The notes below the pieces were generated by a model. That model was not told the DNA's origin. It did no database searches and worked only from the letters and a program-made list of their open reading frames with translations. Below, one piece after another: positions 8,157 to 16,684 of a stretch of DNA of 64,000 bases. The position numbers and the translations under genes were made by a program. This DNA comes from CAYRNR01 sp964425605 (GTDB taxonomy: Bacteria > Myxococcota_A > UBA796 > UBA9615 > CAYRNR01), in assembly GCA_964425605.1 (NCBI GenBank), contig CAYRNR010000009.1:37649-101648 (forward strand). The letters run 5' to 3'. How positions within the stretch are numbered: position 1 is the stretch's first letter; every line of letters starts with the position of its first letter.

Positions 8157-10748
8157 TCAGGGGCGGGTGTACACCCCGACGTCCCCGCCCAGGTCGTCCA
8201 CCGAGTCGATGAGCAGCTGCAGCACGTAGTCGAAGTTGTGCGCCCAGGCGGCGGCATCTTTCTGGCTGAGCTGGTAGTTGAACGCGGCCTTCATCAGCGC
8301 GGGCGTCCAGTCGGCGTAGAGGTTGGGGTAGATGGCCTCGCCCCCCTCGCACTGCCCCGAACCGTCGGAGTCGTTGAAGAAGTAGGGGTAGGCGTTGGCG
8401 TCGTAGCAGATGGCCTCGCCGCCGCTGGCCACCGCGGCGAGCTGGATCTCGGCGATCAGGGCGTCGGCCACGGTCGCGATCTCGTCGGCGAGGGGCTCGG
8501 CGTCGTCGCCGTCGCCGTCCCAGTCGGTGGTGTCGTCGTCCACGCGCAGCTCCTGGGCCGTCGTCGCGCCGGCGTGGCAGTCCTGGCAACCGGTGAGGTC
8601 GTGGCCGGGGTCGAAGGTGTGCTCGGTGGCGGCGGCGTCGTGGCAGTAGCCGCAGCCGGTGGCCTCGGGGTGGACGTAGCGGCCGGCATAGGACTGCCCG
8701 TCGTACTCGTAACCCACCTGGGCGTCGGAGCCCTGGTTCACGGCGGCGGCGGGCTTGTAGTGGACGTTGAGGAACGAGTACGTGCCCCCTGCGATGGCCG
8801 CGTCCACGGTCGCCTTGGACTCGCGGCCCGAGTGGCAGGTGGCGCAGAGGTTGGACGGCTCGCCGGTGTCGGTGATCTCGATGCCGCTGGGGTACAGGAC
8901 CGAGTCGACCTCGACGAGCTCGGCGGGCTCGACCGCGGTGTGGCAGGTGGCGCACTCGAGGCCGTTTACGACCTCGGACTCGGCGCCCACGCCGTGGTCG
9001 AGGAAGAAGTGCAGGCCGTCTTGCCCTGCGTGGCACTTCGAGCAGTCGGCGTCCACGCTACCGGCCTCGTCGAAGTAGCGGAACGCGTAGGCCGAGCCGT
9101 GGAAGTGGCCCACGTCGTCGCGGACGGTGTCGTCGGTGTCCACGGGGACGGCGACCACACCGTTGAGATCGGTGATGGAGTCGGTCAGCAGCTGGATGAC
9201 GTACTTGCCGTTGTGGGCGAAGGCGCCGGGGTCCTTGCCGGCGAACTGGTAGTTGTAGCAGGCCTGGAGCAGGCGGCCGGTCCACGAGGCGTACTGGTTG
9301 CCGTAGTCGGCCTCGGCGGTCTCGCACTCGCCCGAGCCGTCCGTGTCGACGAAGAAGTACGGGTACGCGTGATCGTCGTAGCAGATGGGGTCCTGGCCGA
9401 GGTCGACGGGGTAGGCCACGATCAGGCCCAGCAGGGTCTCCCGCAGGGTCTCGATCTCGTAGTACAGGCCCTCGGTGACGTCGCCGTCGCCGTCGTAGTC
9501 CTGGGCCGAGGACGACGCCATCCGGATGTCGTGGGTGTCCTCTACGCCGGCCACGTCCACGTGGCACTCGGCGCACTGCTCGACGCGGACGGCCAGGGAG
9601 TGCTGGTCGTGGCAGTCGAAGCAGACGCGGTGACCGGGGGAGTGCTCGAAGCGGGTGTCGTAGGCCTCGTCGGCGTACTGGTAGCCGCCCCGCACGAGGC
9701 CGCCGTGCCAGGTGGCCCCGGCCGCGGCGTAGTGGATGTTGACGAAGCTCAGGTCCTCGTCCGGGGTGTCCATGTCGGCCAGGGCCGCGTCCTCGATGGC
9801 GGTGTCGACGGTGTCGGTGGCGGAGCGCCCCTGGTGGCACTGCATGCAGCGGGCCTCGGAACCGAACCCGGTCATCTCCACGCCCGAAGGGAAGGTCACC
9901 GAGTCCAGGGCGATGGCCGAGGCGTTGTGACACGCCTGGCACTCTATGACGGTGCCCAGCGCGGCGTCGTTGTCCACCACGCCGGCCGCGGTGCCGTCCT
10001 CGCCCAGGAAGTCGTGGAAACCCGGCGTGCTGTGGCACCTCGCGCAGTCGGCCTCGATCACGCCGTCCTCGTCCCAGTGTGTGAACGCCTCCGCCGTCGC
10101 GTCGGCGTGCGCCGAGCCCTCCCACGCCTCCTGGAACGGGGTCTCGGTCACCGGGATCGTGGTCACGACCACCGCATGCACGCCGGAGACGCCCGTGTCG
10201 TCGCCCGTGGCGGTGATGACGACCTCGCCGCCGCCCACGCCGGTGACCTCGCCGTCGTCCACCGTGGCGACGGTGTCGTCGCCAGACGTCCAGGTGTAGC
10301 CCGAGTCCTCCCCGCCCACGGTCTCGGCGACCATGGTGACGGTCTCGTCCACGCGCACCACGAGGCTGCCCACGACCACGACGACGGGTTCGACCTCGTC
10401 GGGCAGGGCGATGACGACCACGGCGTGGTCGCCCGAGGCGCCCGTGTCGTCGCCGGTGGCCGAGACTGACGCCTCGCCCTCGGCCACGCCCGTGACCACG
10501 CCCGCCTCGTCCACGGTCGCGATGGCTTCGTTGGACGTGGTCCACTCATACGACGCGTCCGTGCCCTCGGCTGTGGACGCAGTGAGCTCCAGGATCGCCC
10601 CTACCTCGAGGCCGTGATCGCCGGTGATGGTCACCACGGGCGTCTCCTCCTCTTCGATGGGCGGCTCCTCCTCGTCGATTTCGGTGCAGCCGGCGACCAT
10701 CGTCAGTCCCATCAAAATCCAACATCCAAGATCCAAGATCCTCTTCAT
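8157..10748 (-). CDS. Decaheme c-type cytochrome lipoprotein with two Ig-like domains and a duplicated pentaheme module
   Basis: This 863-residue protein has a lipobox MVAGC (Cys 21) and an acidic linker. Two Big_2-type bacterial Ig-like domains span about 38-120 and 122-200 (IATVDEAGVVTGVAEGE and VATVDDGEVTGVGGGE repeats). Two tandem modules of about 320 residues follow, each with five CXXCH haem motifs: CARCH, CQACH, CMQCH, CFDCH, CAECH, then CSKCH, CATCH, CATCH, CGYCH, CQDCH. Both modules end in the same haem-free region, with paired ICYDDHAYPYFF / ICYDANAYPYFF segments. This indicates an internal duplication. Its ATG shares one base with the stop of the pentaheme gene (TGATG), so it is translationally coupled. 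A role in extracellular or periplasmic electron transfer is likely; the partner is unknown. Confidence 0.88.
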   Translation of the reverse strand: MKRILDLGCWILMGLTMVAGCTEIDEEEPPIEEEETPVVTITGDHGLEVGAILELTASTAEGTDASYEWTTSNEAIATVDEAGVVTGVAEGEASVSATGDDTGASGDHAVVVIALPDEVEPVVVVVGSLVVRVDETVTMVAETVGGEDSGYTWTSGDDTVATVDDGEVTGVGGGEVVITATGDDTGVSGVHAVVVTTIPVTETPFQEAWEGSAHADATAEAFTHWDEDGVIEADCARCHSTPGFHDFLGEDGTAAGVVDNDAALGTVIECQACHNASAIALDSVTFPSGVEMTGFGSEARCMQCHQGRSATDTVDTAIEDAALADMDTPDEDLSFVNIHYAAAGATWHGGLVRGGYQYADEAYDTRFEHSPGHRVCFDCHDQHSLAVRVEQCAECHVDVAGVEDTHDIRMASSSAQDYDGDGDVTEGLYYEIETLRETLLGLIVAYPVDLGQDPICYDDHAYPYFFVDTDGSGECETAEADYGNQYASWTGRLLQACYNYQFAGKDPGAFAHNGKYVIQLLTDSITDLNGVVAVPVDTDDTVRDDVGHFHGSAYAFRYFDEAGSVDADCSKCHAGQDGLHFFLDHGVGAESEVVNGLECATCHTAVEPAELVEVDSVLYPSGIEITDTGEPSNLCATCHSGRESKATVDAAIAGGTYSFLNVHYKPAAAVNQGSDAQVGYEYDGQSYAGRYVHPEATGCGYCHDAAATEHTFDPGHDLTGCQDCHAGATTAQELRVDDDTTDWDGDGDDAEPLADEIATVADALIAEIQLAAVASGGEAICYDANAYPYFFNDSDGSGQCEGGEAIYPNLYADWTPALMKAAFNYQLSQKDAAAWAHNFDYVLQLLIDSVDDLGGDVGVYTRP

Positions 10749-12970
10749 CACTGCTCCACCAGCACGTAGGTGTCCGAGACCTCGTCCAGCACCTCGTCGC
10801 CCACGTCCCAGCCGTATACGTGGGCCACCGGGGCGGCGTAGTCGCGCTTGACCAGGGTGACCGTGACGGTCAGCTCGTCGAGGGGGGCCAGGGTCGGAAA
10901 GACATGCTGGCTCGTGGCGGTCGCCTGGGGGGCCAGGCGGTTGTCGCTGGCCATGTCCACGGCGCGGTAGTGGGCCACGCCGCGGGTGCCCTCGCCGTCC
11001 ACGAGGACCTTGGCGAAGAGCCAGCCCGGGGCGCCAGCGGCGTCGTGGTCGCCGACGAGATAGACGATGTCGCCGATGTGTAGCTCCGGGAGCCCTCCGT
11101 CCACCGATACGGTGCCGCCGGCCACGGCGCTGACCGCTCGCTCGCCGAGCACGTGGTGGATGGGCAGGCCCTTGTCCTGGGCCGGCAGACCGTCGAAGGA
11201 CCCGGTGCCCGGACCGGGATAGTCGGCCCAGTCGCCGCTGGGCCGCACGAAACGGGCGACGCTGGCAGAGGCCGCGGCCCCCTCGTCGAAGACCAGCTGG
11301 TCTCCCGCGAGGGTGACGTCCACGCCCACCTCGCCGCGGGTCAGCCAGCCGCCCACGTCGGGGATGGCCTGGCCACCCACGGCATCGACCGGCTGGCCCT
11401 CGCCGTCGGTCGCCTCCACCCGCAGCAGGAGCTGCCGCATGGGCTCGCCCGTGGGCAGCGCGTGGCCGCCGGAGGTGTTGGTCAGCGAGACCGTGGCGTG
11501 GACCTCGGCGCCGATCCGGGTCAGGGCCAGGGAGAGGTCCATGGCCGGGGCCTCGCGCAGGTACTCGAAGTGGTGGAAGCGGACCTCGCCGGTCTCGCGG
11601 AGCCACCCCTGGTCCACCGATGGGGTCAGGCCCAGCGCGGAGATGTCGTAGGTGGAGCTCTCCTCCTCGAGCACGCCCATGTGGCACACCTGGCACGAGG
11701 CGGCCGTGCCCGCTAACGCGCTGGCCTGGAACTCGGACCAGGTCTCGTTGATGGGCAGGCCGTCGGGCCAGCGCTGCGCGTCGACCGGCTGGTCCGGCCG
11801 CAAGCTCCCGCGCGCGTACTCGTGACAGTTCGAGCACCATCCGGGGTCGCGCATGCCGGGCTGGTACGAGCCCTTCATGATGGCGATGGCCACGTCCGGA
11901 TAGGGCCCGAAGGTGATGGGATCGAACTCCTGGCTGAACACGGTGGTCTCTTCGCTGGGCCGCTGGAGCTGGATGGCGCCGTCGCGCCCGGGGGAGGGGC
12001 CGGCCACGACCTCGCGGGTCTTGTGGCACAGGTCGCAGGTGATGCCCTCGTCGAAGCCCACGCCGGTGATCCGGGCGAGGTCGATGGAGCCGCCCGGGAT
12101 CGCGTCCATGGTGGGGGTGTGGCAGTCACCGCAGCTGCCGAACCCATCGAGGGACGCGGCCTGGTCGGGGTGATCGCAGGCGGGTTGGCCCGCGCCGCCG
12201 CAGTCGTCGTGGAGGAACGGCAGGACGCCGTCACCGAGGTAGCAGCGCTGGATCACGCCGCCTTCGACGCCGGGCTCCTGACCGTCGGCCATCCACCCGC
12301 CGCGGGTCGCGCACTCGGTGGCGTCCAGATCGGCGCCTCCCACGTACAGGTCCCAGGTGCGGGGATTGGCGGCGGAGTCGTGGTGCGGTGAGTCCAGCCA
12401 CCCGTCGGCGATGGACGGGTGGCAGTGGCCGCACTCGCTGGTGTCCATGCTGTGGGAGGTCCCGCCGGGCTGGAAGTGGTAGTCGGGGTTGTCGTCATCG
12501 GGGGCCGGCAGCGCGTGAACGGCGATCTCCGTCAGACCGTCGGGCCCGTCCTGGTCGTCCAGGTCGACCCCGCCGGTCACCCAGCCGAGCCCGCCTGCGA
12601 GCAGCCAGCGGTCGGTGAGGCCGTCGTCGAGGACCTCCACCTCGGCCAGGCCGTCGGCGTCGGTGACGGCCCAGCGGTCCGGCGGCGCGCCGCCCTCCAT
12701 GGCGTAGATCCCCTCCACCGGCTCGCCGTCGCGATCCACCACCCGGACCTGGGCGGTGCCGCTCCAGCGTGGAAGCGGGGCCGAGTCGTCGTCGCCGACC
12801 GCGTCATCGTCATCGACGACGTCGTCGTCGTCCGCGGGAGGCGCCGAGTCGTCGTCGCCGCCGTCGTCGCAGCCGACGGCCGGTACCAGCCACGACGCGA
12901 GGATCAGGAGCCAGAGACGTGCGCGAGGATGTCTGCGAAGGGCTCGTCGTTTCCGTGGCCTGTGTAGCAC
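10748..12970 (-). CDS. Pentaheme c-type cytochrome lipoprotein with poly-Asp spacer
   Basis: This protein is 740 residues from the GTG at 12970. That start gives a strongly basic n-region, a hydrophobic core and lipobox PAVGC (Cys 34), at the price of a 67-base overlap with the upstream selenoprotein gene. No other ATG, GTG or TTG fits the signal peptide. After an Asp-rich spacer comes a small carboxypeptidase-regulatory-like beta-domain (AQVRVVDRDGEPVEG). The cytochrome part follows with CGHCH, CGDCH, CDLCH, CSNCH and CQVCH. The C-terminal about 280 residues are a beta-rich domain containing GHALPTGEP, a segment seen next to haem domains in surface multihaem cytochromes of Deltaproteobacteria. 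The gene is coupled to the decaheme gene by a TGATG overlap. Confidence 0.85.
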   Translation of the reverse strand: MLHRPRKRRALRRHPRARLWLLILASWLVPAVGCDDGGDDDSAPPADDDDVVDDDDAVGDDDSAPLPRWSGTAQVRVVDRDGEPVEGIYAMEGGAPPDRWAVTDADGLAEVEVLDDGLTDRWLLAGGLGWVTGGVDLDDQDGPDGLTEIAVHALPAPDDDNPDYHFQPGGTSHSMDTSECGHCHPSIADGWLDSPHHDSAANPRTWDLYVGGADLDATECATRGGWMADGQEPGVEGGVIQRCYLGDGVLPFLHDDCGGAGQPACDHPDQAASLDGFGSCGDCHTPTMDAIPGGSIDLARITGVGFDEGITCDLCHKTREVVAGPSPGRDGAIQLQRPSEETTVFSQEFDPITFGPYPDVAIAIMKGSYQPGMRDPGWCSNCHEYARGSLRPDQPVDAQRWPDGLPINETWSEFQASALAGTAASCQVCHMGVLEEESSTYDISALGLTPSVDQGWLRETGEVRFHHFEYLREAPAMDLSLALTRIGAEVHATVSLTNTSGGHALPTGEPMRQLLLRVEATDGEGQPVDAVGGQAIPDVGGWLTRGEVGVDVTLAGDQLVFDEGAAASASVARFVRPSGDWADYPGPGTGSFDGLPAQDKGLPIHHVLGERAVSAVAGGTVSVDGGLPELHIGDIVYLVGDHDAAGAPGWLFAKVLVDGEGTRGVAHYRAVDMASDNRLAPQATATSQHVFPTLAPLDELTVTVTLVKRDYAAPVAHVYGWDVGDEVLDEVSDTYVLVEQ

Positions 12971-13686
12971 CCTAGGATCTCCATCTCGGGGGTGAGCGCG
13001 CACTTGCCCGGGAGGTACTGGCCCTCCCAGGGCGTGAGGTCGATGACCTGGCGGCTGCCGTCGGCCAGCACGGCCAGATCGGGCTCGCCCATGTCCGTCC
13101 AGTAGCCGATGGCGGTGGAGGCGTCGGCGGGGAAGCCGCCGTTGTTCTCGAAGATCACCACCAGGAACGAGAACGGGATGTCCGGGTTCTCGGCGATGAA
13201 CTCGACCTGCTCGTCGTGGAGGCCGACGGCCTCTGACTTGCACGAGCCTCACCACGCGGCGGTGAGCCACAGGATGTGGTACTCGCGGGCGAAGTCCCAC
13301 AGGTCCACGAGCTCCTCGCAGGTGTCCTCGAACTCCATGTTGGCGGCCACGTCCCCGACCTCGGCGCCGGTGCTGACGAGATCGCCGGGATCGTCGTGGG
13401 GCCAACCGCAGGCGTAGCAGACCTCGTCGGCGTCGGTGGGATCGCTGACGCAGTCCACCTCCTCACCGTCGTCGATGCCGTCGCCGTCGGTGTCCGGGGC
13501 GTCGGGGTCCGTGCCCAGCTCTTCTTCGGTGCAGCCGTCGAGGCCGTCGCCGTCCTCGTCGTCCTCGGAGCAGTCCGCGACCGTGTCGTCGTCGTCTCCA
13601 GCGTCGTCGTCCGAGGTGGTCTCGCAGGCCGTCACCAGGGCCGAGCAGAGGAAGAGGAGAGCGATCCTCGCGCCAATTTCCAGCAT
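12904..13686 (-). CDS. Selenoprotein: thioredoxin-fold (TlpA/redoxin-like) lipoprotein with in-frame UGA as Sec in a UGSC motif
   Basis: This 260-codon frame contains one in-frame TGA (13249-13251, codon 146). Upstream: lipoprotein signal with lipobox VTAC, an Asp spacer, then thrombospondin type-3 calcium repeats (DEDGDGLDG, DTDGDGIDDGEE). A redoxin domain starts near residue 105 (VGDVAANMEFED; LWDFAREYHILWLTAAW). The TGA falls directly after AAW, where TlpA/ResA proteins have the first Cys of WCxxC, and is followed by GSCKSEAVG. The frame then continues for 114 sense codons with a normal thioredoxin beta-alpha order (FSFLVVIFENNGG; DLAVLADG; LPGKC; ILGCYTGHG). A SECIS-like hairpin sits 15 bases after the TGA. 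The gene heads an operon with 15 predicted haems. The alternative is a Cys-to-stop mutation (pseudogene). Confidence 0.85.
13214..13245 (-). promoter_or_regulatory. Bacterial SECIS-like element downstream of the in-frame UGA
   Basis: In the mRNA, after UGA and three bases, a lower stem UCGUG (13245-13241) pairs perfectly with CACGA (13218-13214). A 7-base bulge lies on the 5' side, then a perfect 6-base upper stem (GAGGCC 13233-13228, GGCCUC 13224-13219) capped by the loop GUC (13227-13225). The loop begins 21 bases after the UGA and its first base is G. Known bacterial SECIS elements have their apical loop roughly 16-37 bases after UGA with a G in the first loop positions. Confidence 0.78.
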
Positions 13687-13689
13687 ATC

Positions 13690-13707
13690 TACTCCATTGG
13701 TGGAGTA
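13690..13707 (-). promoter_or_regulatory. Inverted repeat that can hide the ribosome binding site of the selenoprotein gene
   Basis: A perfect 7-base inverted repeat (TACTCCA, 4-base loop, TGGAGTA) ends three bases before the ATG at 13686. In the mRNA the 3' arm contains GGAG, the only ribosome binding site, 5 bases from AUG, paired with CUCC of the 5' arm. It could act as a translational switch or as an operator. The whole trkH-to-start gap is only 70 bases. Confidence 0.55.
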
Positions 13708-13756
13708 TGTAATCTACCTGGCCGATCGGGGGGTCGCAATCCTGGAATCGAATCGG

Positions 13757-15220
13757 CTACCGTCGCCAGAACGACGGGTAGAAGATCACCAGCGCCGAGA
13801 ACATCTCCAGGCGCCCCACGAGCATGTTCCACGACAGGAACCACTTCCCCGCATCGGAGATGAACGCGAAGTTCTCGGTCGGTCCCACGTCACCGAATCC
13901 CGGTCCGATGTTCATCAACGCGGCGATGACCGAGCTCATGGCGGTCAGGACGTCCATGCCGTCGAGCAGCGCCATGACGCAGCCGCCGAACAGGATCAGC
14001 AAGACGTTGGCGATGAAGTAGCACACGGCGAGGTGGATGACCGTCGGCTCCACGGAGTGGCCGTTGAGGCGCACGGACAGCACGCTCAGGGGCTGGAAGA
14101 AGATCTTCTTGATGGCGCTGACCATGAACTTCCAGATCAGCACGTAGTGGACGATCTTGATGCCGCTGGTGGTGGAGCCGGCGCAGGCGCCCACGAAACA
14201 CACGGCGAACAGGAACATCTGCGCGGCGTTGGGCCACAGCTCGTAGTCGGCCGTGGAGAACCCGGTGGTGGTCAGCAGCGACAGCACCTGGAACGTGCCG
14301 TAGCGCAGCGAGTCGGCGAATCCGTAGGTCCCCTCCCGGAACAGGACCCACGACACCAGCAGGCAGAATGCGACCACGAAGCCCACGTACCAACGGAACT
14401 CGGTGTTGACCCGCAGCACCCGCCACTGGCGCAGGGCCAGGTGGTAGAAGAGCATGAAGGTCATCCCGCCGAGGAACATGAAGGCGATGATCACCCAGTC
14501 GAAGTAGGCGCTGTCGTAGTGGCCGATGCTGGCGTTGTACGGTGAGTAGCCCGAGGTGGAGACCGTGCCGAAGGCATGGCACAGCGAGTCGAACAGCGAC
14601 ATCCCGCCCACGCACTGCAGGATCACCTGCAACAGGTTCAGCACCCCGTAGATGATCCACAGGTAGACGATGGCGTCGCGGTTGCGCGCGGTGAACTTCT
14701 CGCGGGTGATCACCTGGCCCGGGCTCGACTCGGCGCGGAAGATCCGCAGCCCGCCCATGCCGTGGGGCAGGAACAGGATCGTCAGCGTCAAGAAGCCCAT
14801 GCCGCCGATGAGGTGGGTCTCGCTGCGCCAGAACAGCAGCCCGTGGGGCACCACCTCGATGTCGGTGAGGATGGTCGAGCCGGTGGTCGTGTATCCCGAC
14901 ATCATCTCGAAGAACGCGTCGGTGTACGACGGGATGGAGCCGTGGATGACGAAGGGCAGCGCGGAGAACGCCGAGACGATGATCCAGCCGAACGCCGCGA
15001 TGACGAACGCATCGGTGAGGTTCAGATCGGGCTCGTGGCGGAACAGGAACCACAGGGGGAATCCCACGCCGGCGGTGATGACCGCGGAGATCAGCAGAGC
15101 GGGCAGGTCGCCCTCGTAGCCGTAGCACAGCGAGCAGATGACAGGGAAGACCATCGCGCCGCCGGTGACCAGCAGCAGGACGCCCATGACGTAGGCGATG
15201 GAGCGGTGGTTCATCGACAC
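13757..15220 (-). CDS. trkH: TrkH-family potassium uptake channel subunit
   Basis: This 487-residue inner-membrane protein is the length of classical TrkH/TrkG. All four pore-loop repeats of the superfamily of K+ transporters are visible: SGYTTTGST (P1), GTVSTSGYS (P2), LLTTTGFST (P3) and NIGPGFGDVG (P4), each with the selectivity-filter Gly. Multiple transmembrane helices flank each loop. It conducts K+ into the cytoplasm as a dimer gated by the TrkA ring. The start lies 6 bases after the trkA stop, so the two subunits are made from one message. Its stop is 70 bases before the selenoprotein start. Confidence 0.96.
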   Translation of the reverse strand: MSMNHRSIAYVMGVLLLVTGGAMVFPVICSLCYGYEGDLPALLISAVITAGVGFPLWFLFRHEPDLNLTDAFVIAAFGWIIVSAFSALPFVIHGSIPSYTDAFFEMMSGYTTTGSTILTDIEVVPHGLLFWRSETHLIGGMGFLTLTILFLPHGMGGLRIFRAESSPGQVITREKFTARNRDAIVYLWIIYGVLNLLQVILQCVGGMSLFDSLCHAFGTVSTSGYSPYNASIGHYDSAYFDWVIIAFMFLGGMTFMLFYHLALRQWRVLRVNTEFRWYVGFVVAFCLLVSWVLFREGTYGFADSLRYGTFQVLSLLTTTGFSTADYELWPNAAQMFLFAVCFVGACAGSTTSGIKIVHYVLIWKFMVSAIKKIFFQPLSVLSVRLNGHSVEPTVIHLAVCYFIANVLLILFGGCVMALLDGMDVLTAMSSVIAALMNIGPGFGDVGPTENFAFISDAGKWFLSWNMLVGRLEMFSALVIFYPSFWRR

Positions 15221-15226
15221 GGCGGC

Positions 15227-16621
15227 TCAGGCCCCGAACAGCTTGCGCAGGTCCCGCAGGTGGTGCGACGCGCAGATGCCGATGGCCTTGTCGCCCGGCT
15301 CGATGACGGTCGACCCCACGGCGATGTCCCAGGTCCCGTCATGGCACACCGCGCCGATGAGCAGTTTCCCCGCCGTCCCGCCGACCTGGTACAGCGGCTG
15401 ACCGGCGATGGGCGAGTGCTCGTCCGCGACGAGCTCCACGGCCTCGGCGTCGCACCCGTGCAGGTGGGCCACGGAGAGCAGCTTGCCGCGCCGGACGTAG
15501 GAGAGGATCTGGTCGCCCGCGAGCACCTTCTTGTTCAGCACCACGTCCGAGCCCATGGACGACGCCAGGACCAGGTACTCCTCCCGCTTCACCAGGGCGA
15601 TGGTCTTGGCTGCCCCGCGGTTGCGCTTGCCTGCGCGGCTCGCGGTGAGGTGCTTGGCCAGCACGCTGGTCATGATGTTGGTCTCGTTGTCCGCCGTGGC
15701 GGTGACCACCGTGTCCATGTCCATCAGGCCCGCCTGGACCAGGGTGTCCGCTTCGGAGCCGTCGCCGTGCAGGCACTGGGTCTTCGGGAGCTGGTGGGAC
15801 AGCTCCTCCGCCCGCCGCTCGTCGAGCTCGACGATGCGCGCCGGCAAGGTGCCCTCGAGCAGCTGCGCCAGGCGAAAACCGATCCCGCCCCCGCCGACGA
15901 TCATCACCCGGTGCCGCTGCTCCTGCTCCACCCCGGCGATGGTCATCAACCTCGGCAGATCGCGCGCGTGAGCAAAGATGAACGCGTGGTCGCCTGGCAG
16001 GACCTCGTGGTCCCCGCCGGGGATGATGGTGTCGATCCCCCGCGCGAGCACCACCACCCGGAAGAAGAAGTCGTCGTACTTCTGGGCGATGTCCTTGATC
16101 TTCATGTGGGCGAAGGGCGACGACGCGGCGATGGGACACGCCATCACCTGCATCTGGCCGCCGGCCACGTCGATGACCACGTTGCCCGCCTGCATCTCGA
16201 GCAACCGCAGGATCTCCTGGGCGGCCAGCTCCTCGGGGCGGATCACCAGGTCGATGCGCAGGTCCGTGGGGGACAGCAGCGCGTCGGGCTCCCAGACCTC
16301 CAGGGACCTCACACGGGCGATCTTGTGGGGGATGCCGCAGCGGTGGGCGATCCGCGTCGCGAGGATGTTCACCGCGTCGTTGTCCGTCACCGCGATGAGG
16401 TAGTCCATGTCCCGCGCGCCGGCCTCCTCCCACACGGCGAAGCTCATCACGTCGCCGCGCACGAGGCGGGCGTCCAGCTCCCCGTCGGCCCGGCGGATCA
16501 GGTCCCGGTCGCTCTCGATGGCCGTGATGGAGTGGCCCTCGTGGCTCAGCCGCTTGGCCAGGTAGTACCCGACCCCGCCCAGACCGAGGATGAGGATGTT
16601 CTCGCTGCTTTGTCTGGGCAT
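15227..16621 (-). CDS. trkA: Trk potassium uptake regulatory subunit TrkA
   Basis: This 464-residue cytoplasmic protein has two RCK halves, as in full-length TrkA. The first Rossmann domain (TrkA_N) begins ILILGLGGVGYYLA and the second VMIVGGGGIGFRLA near residue 235; each is followed by a TrkA_C domain (about 140-220 and 375-460). The Asp/Glu ending beta-2 (AIESDRD, ELDERR) are the expected nucleotide-ribose ligands. TrkA binds NAD(H) or ATP/ADP and gates TrkH. It is the first gene of trkAH. About 60 bases separate it from the carboxylase stop at 16685; all are on the minus strand and may share a transcript. Confidence 0.96.
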   Translation of the reverse strand: MPRQSSENILILGLGGVGYYLAKRLSHEGHSITAIESDRDLIRRADGELDARLVRGDVMSFAVWEEAGARDMDYLIAVTDNDAVNILATRIAHRCGIPHKIARVRSLEVWEPDALLSPTDLRIDLVIRPEELAAQEILRLLEMQAGNVVIDVAGGQMQVMACPIAASSPFAHMKIKDIAQKYDDFFFRVVVLARGIDTIIPGGDHEVLPGDHAFIFAHARDLPRLMTIAGVEQEQRHRVMIVGGGGIGFRLAQLLEGTLPARIVELDERRAEELSHQLPKTQCLHGDGSEADTLVQAGLMDMDTVVTATADNETNIMTSVLAKHLTASRAGKRNRGAAKTIALVKREEYLVLASSMGSDVVLNKKVLAGDQILSYVRRGKLLSVAHLHGCDAEAVELVADEHSPIAGQPLYQVGGTAGKLLIGAVCHDGTWDIAVGSTVIEPGDKAIGICASHHLRDLRKLFGA

Positions 16622-16684
16622 GGCTCGACCATCATACGAGCATCGCGCGACCGGGGGGGGAGCGAGCTGCGGTGGGGGAGTGAG

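Noticed and set aside
8151..8167. CCCGCC/GGCGGG hairpin as a bidirectional terminator
   Set aside because: It overlaps a stop codon and has no T-run on either strand; such hairpins are frequent by chance at this GC content.
10749..12029. An upstream extension of the decaheme cytochrome to 1290 residues
   Set aside because: The added part is Arg/Gly/Pro-rich and out of frame with the pentaheme gene that really occupies it. The lipoprotein signal at 10748 marks the start.
12904..13161. A separate 85-residue gene starting at ATG 13161
   Set aside because: It lacks a start-site context and begins in the middle of the redoxin beta sheet. It is the second half of the selenoprotein frame.
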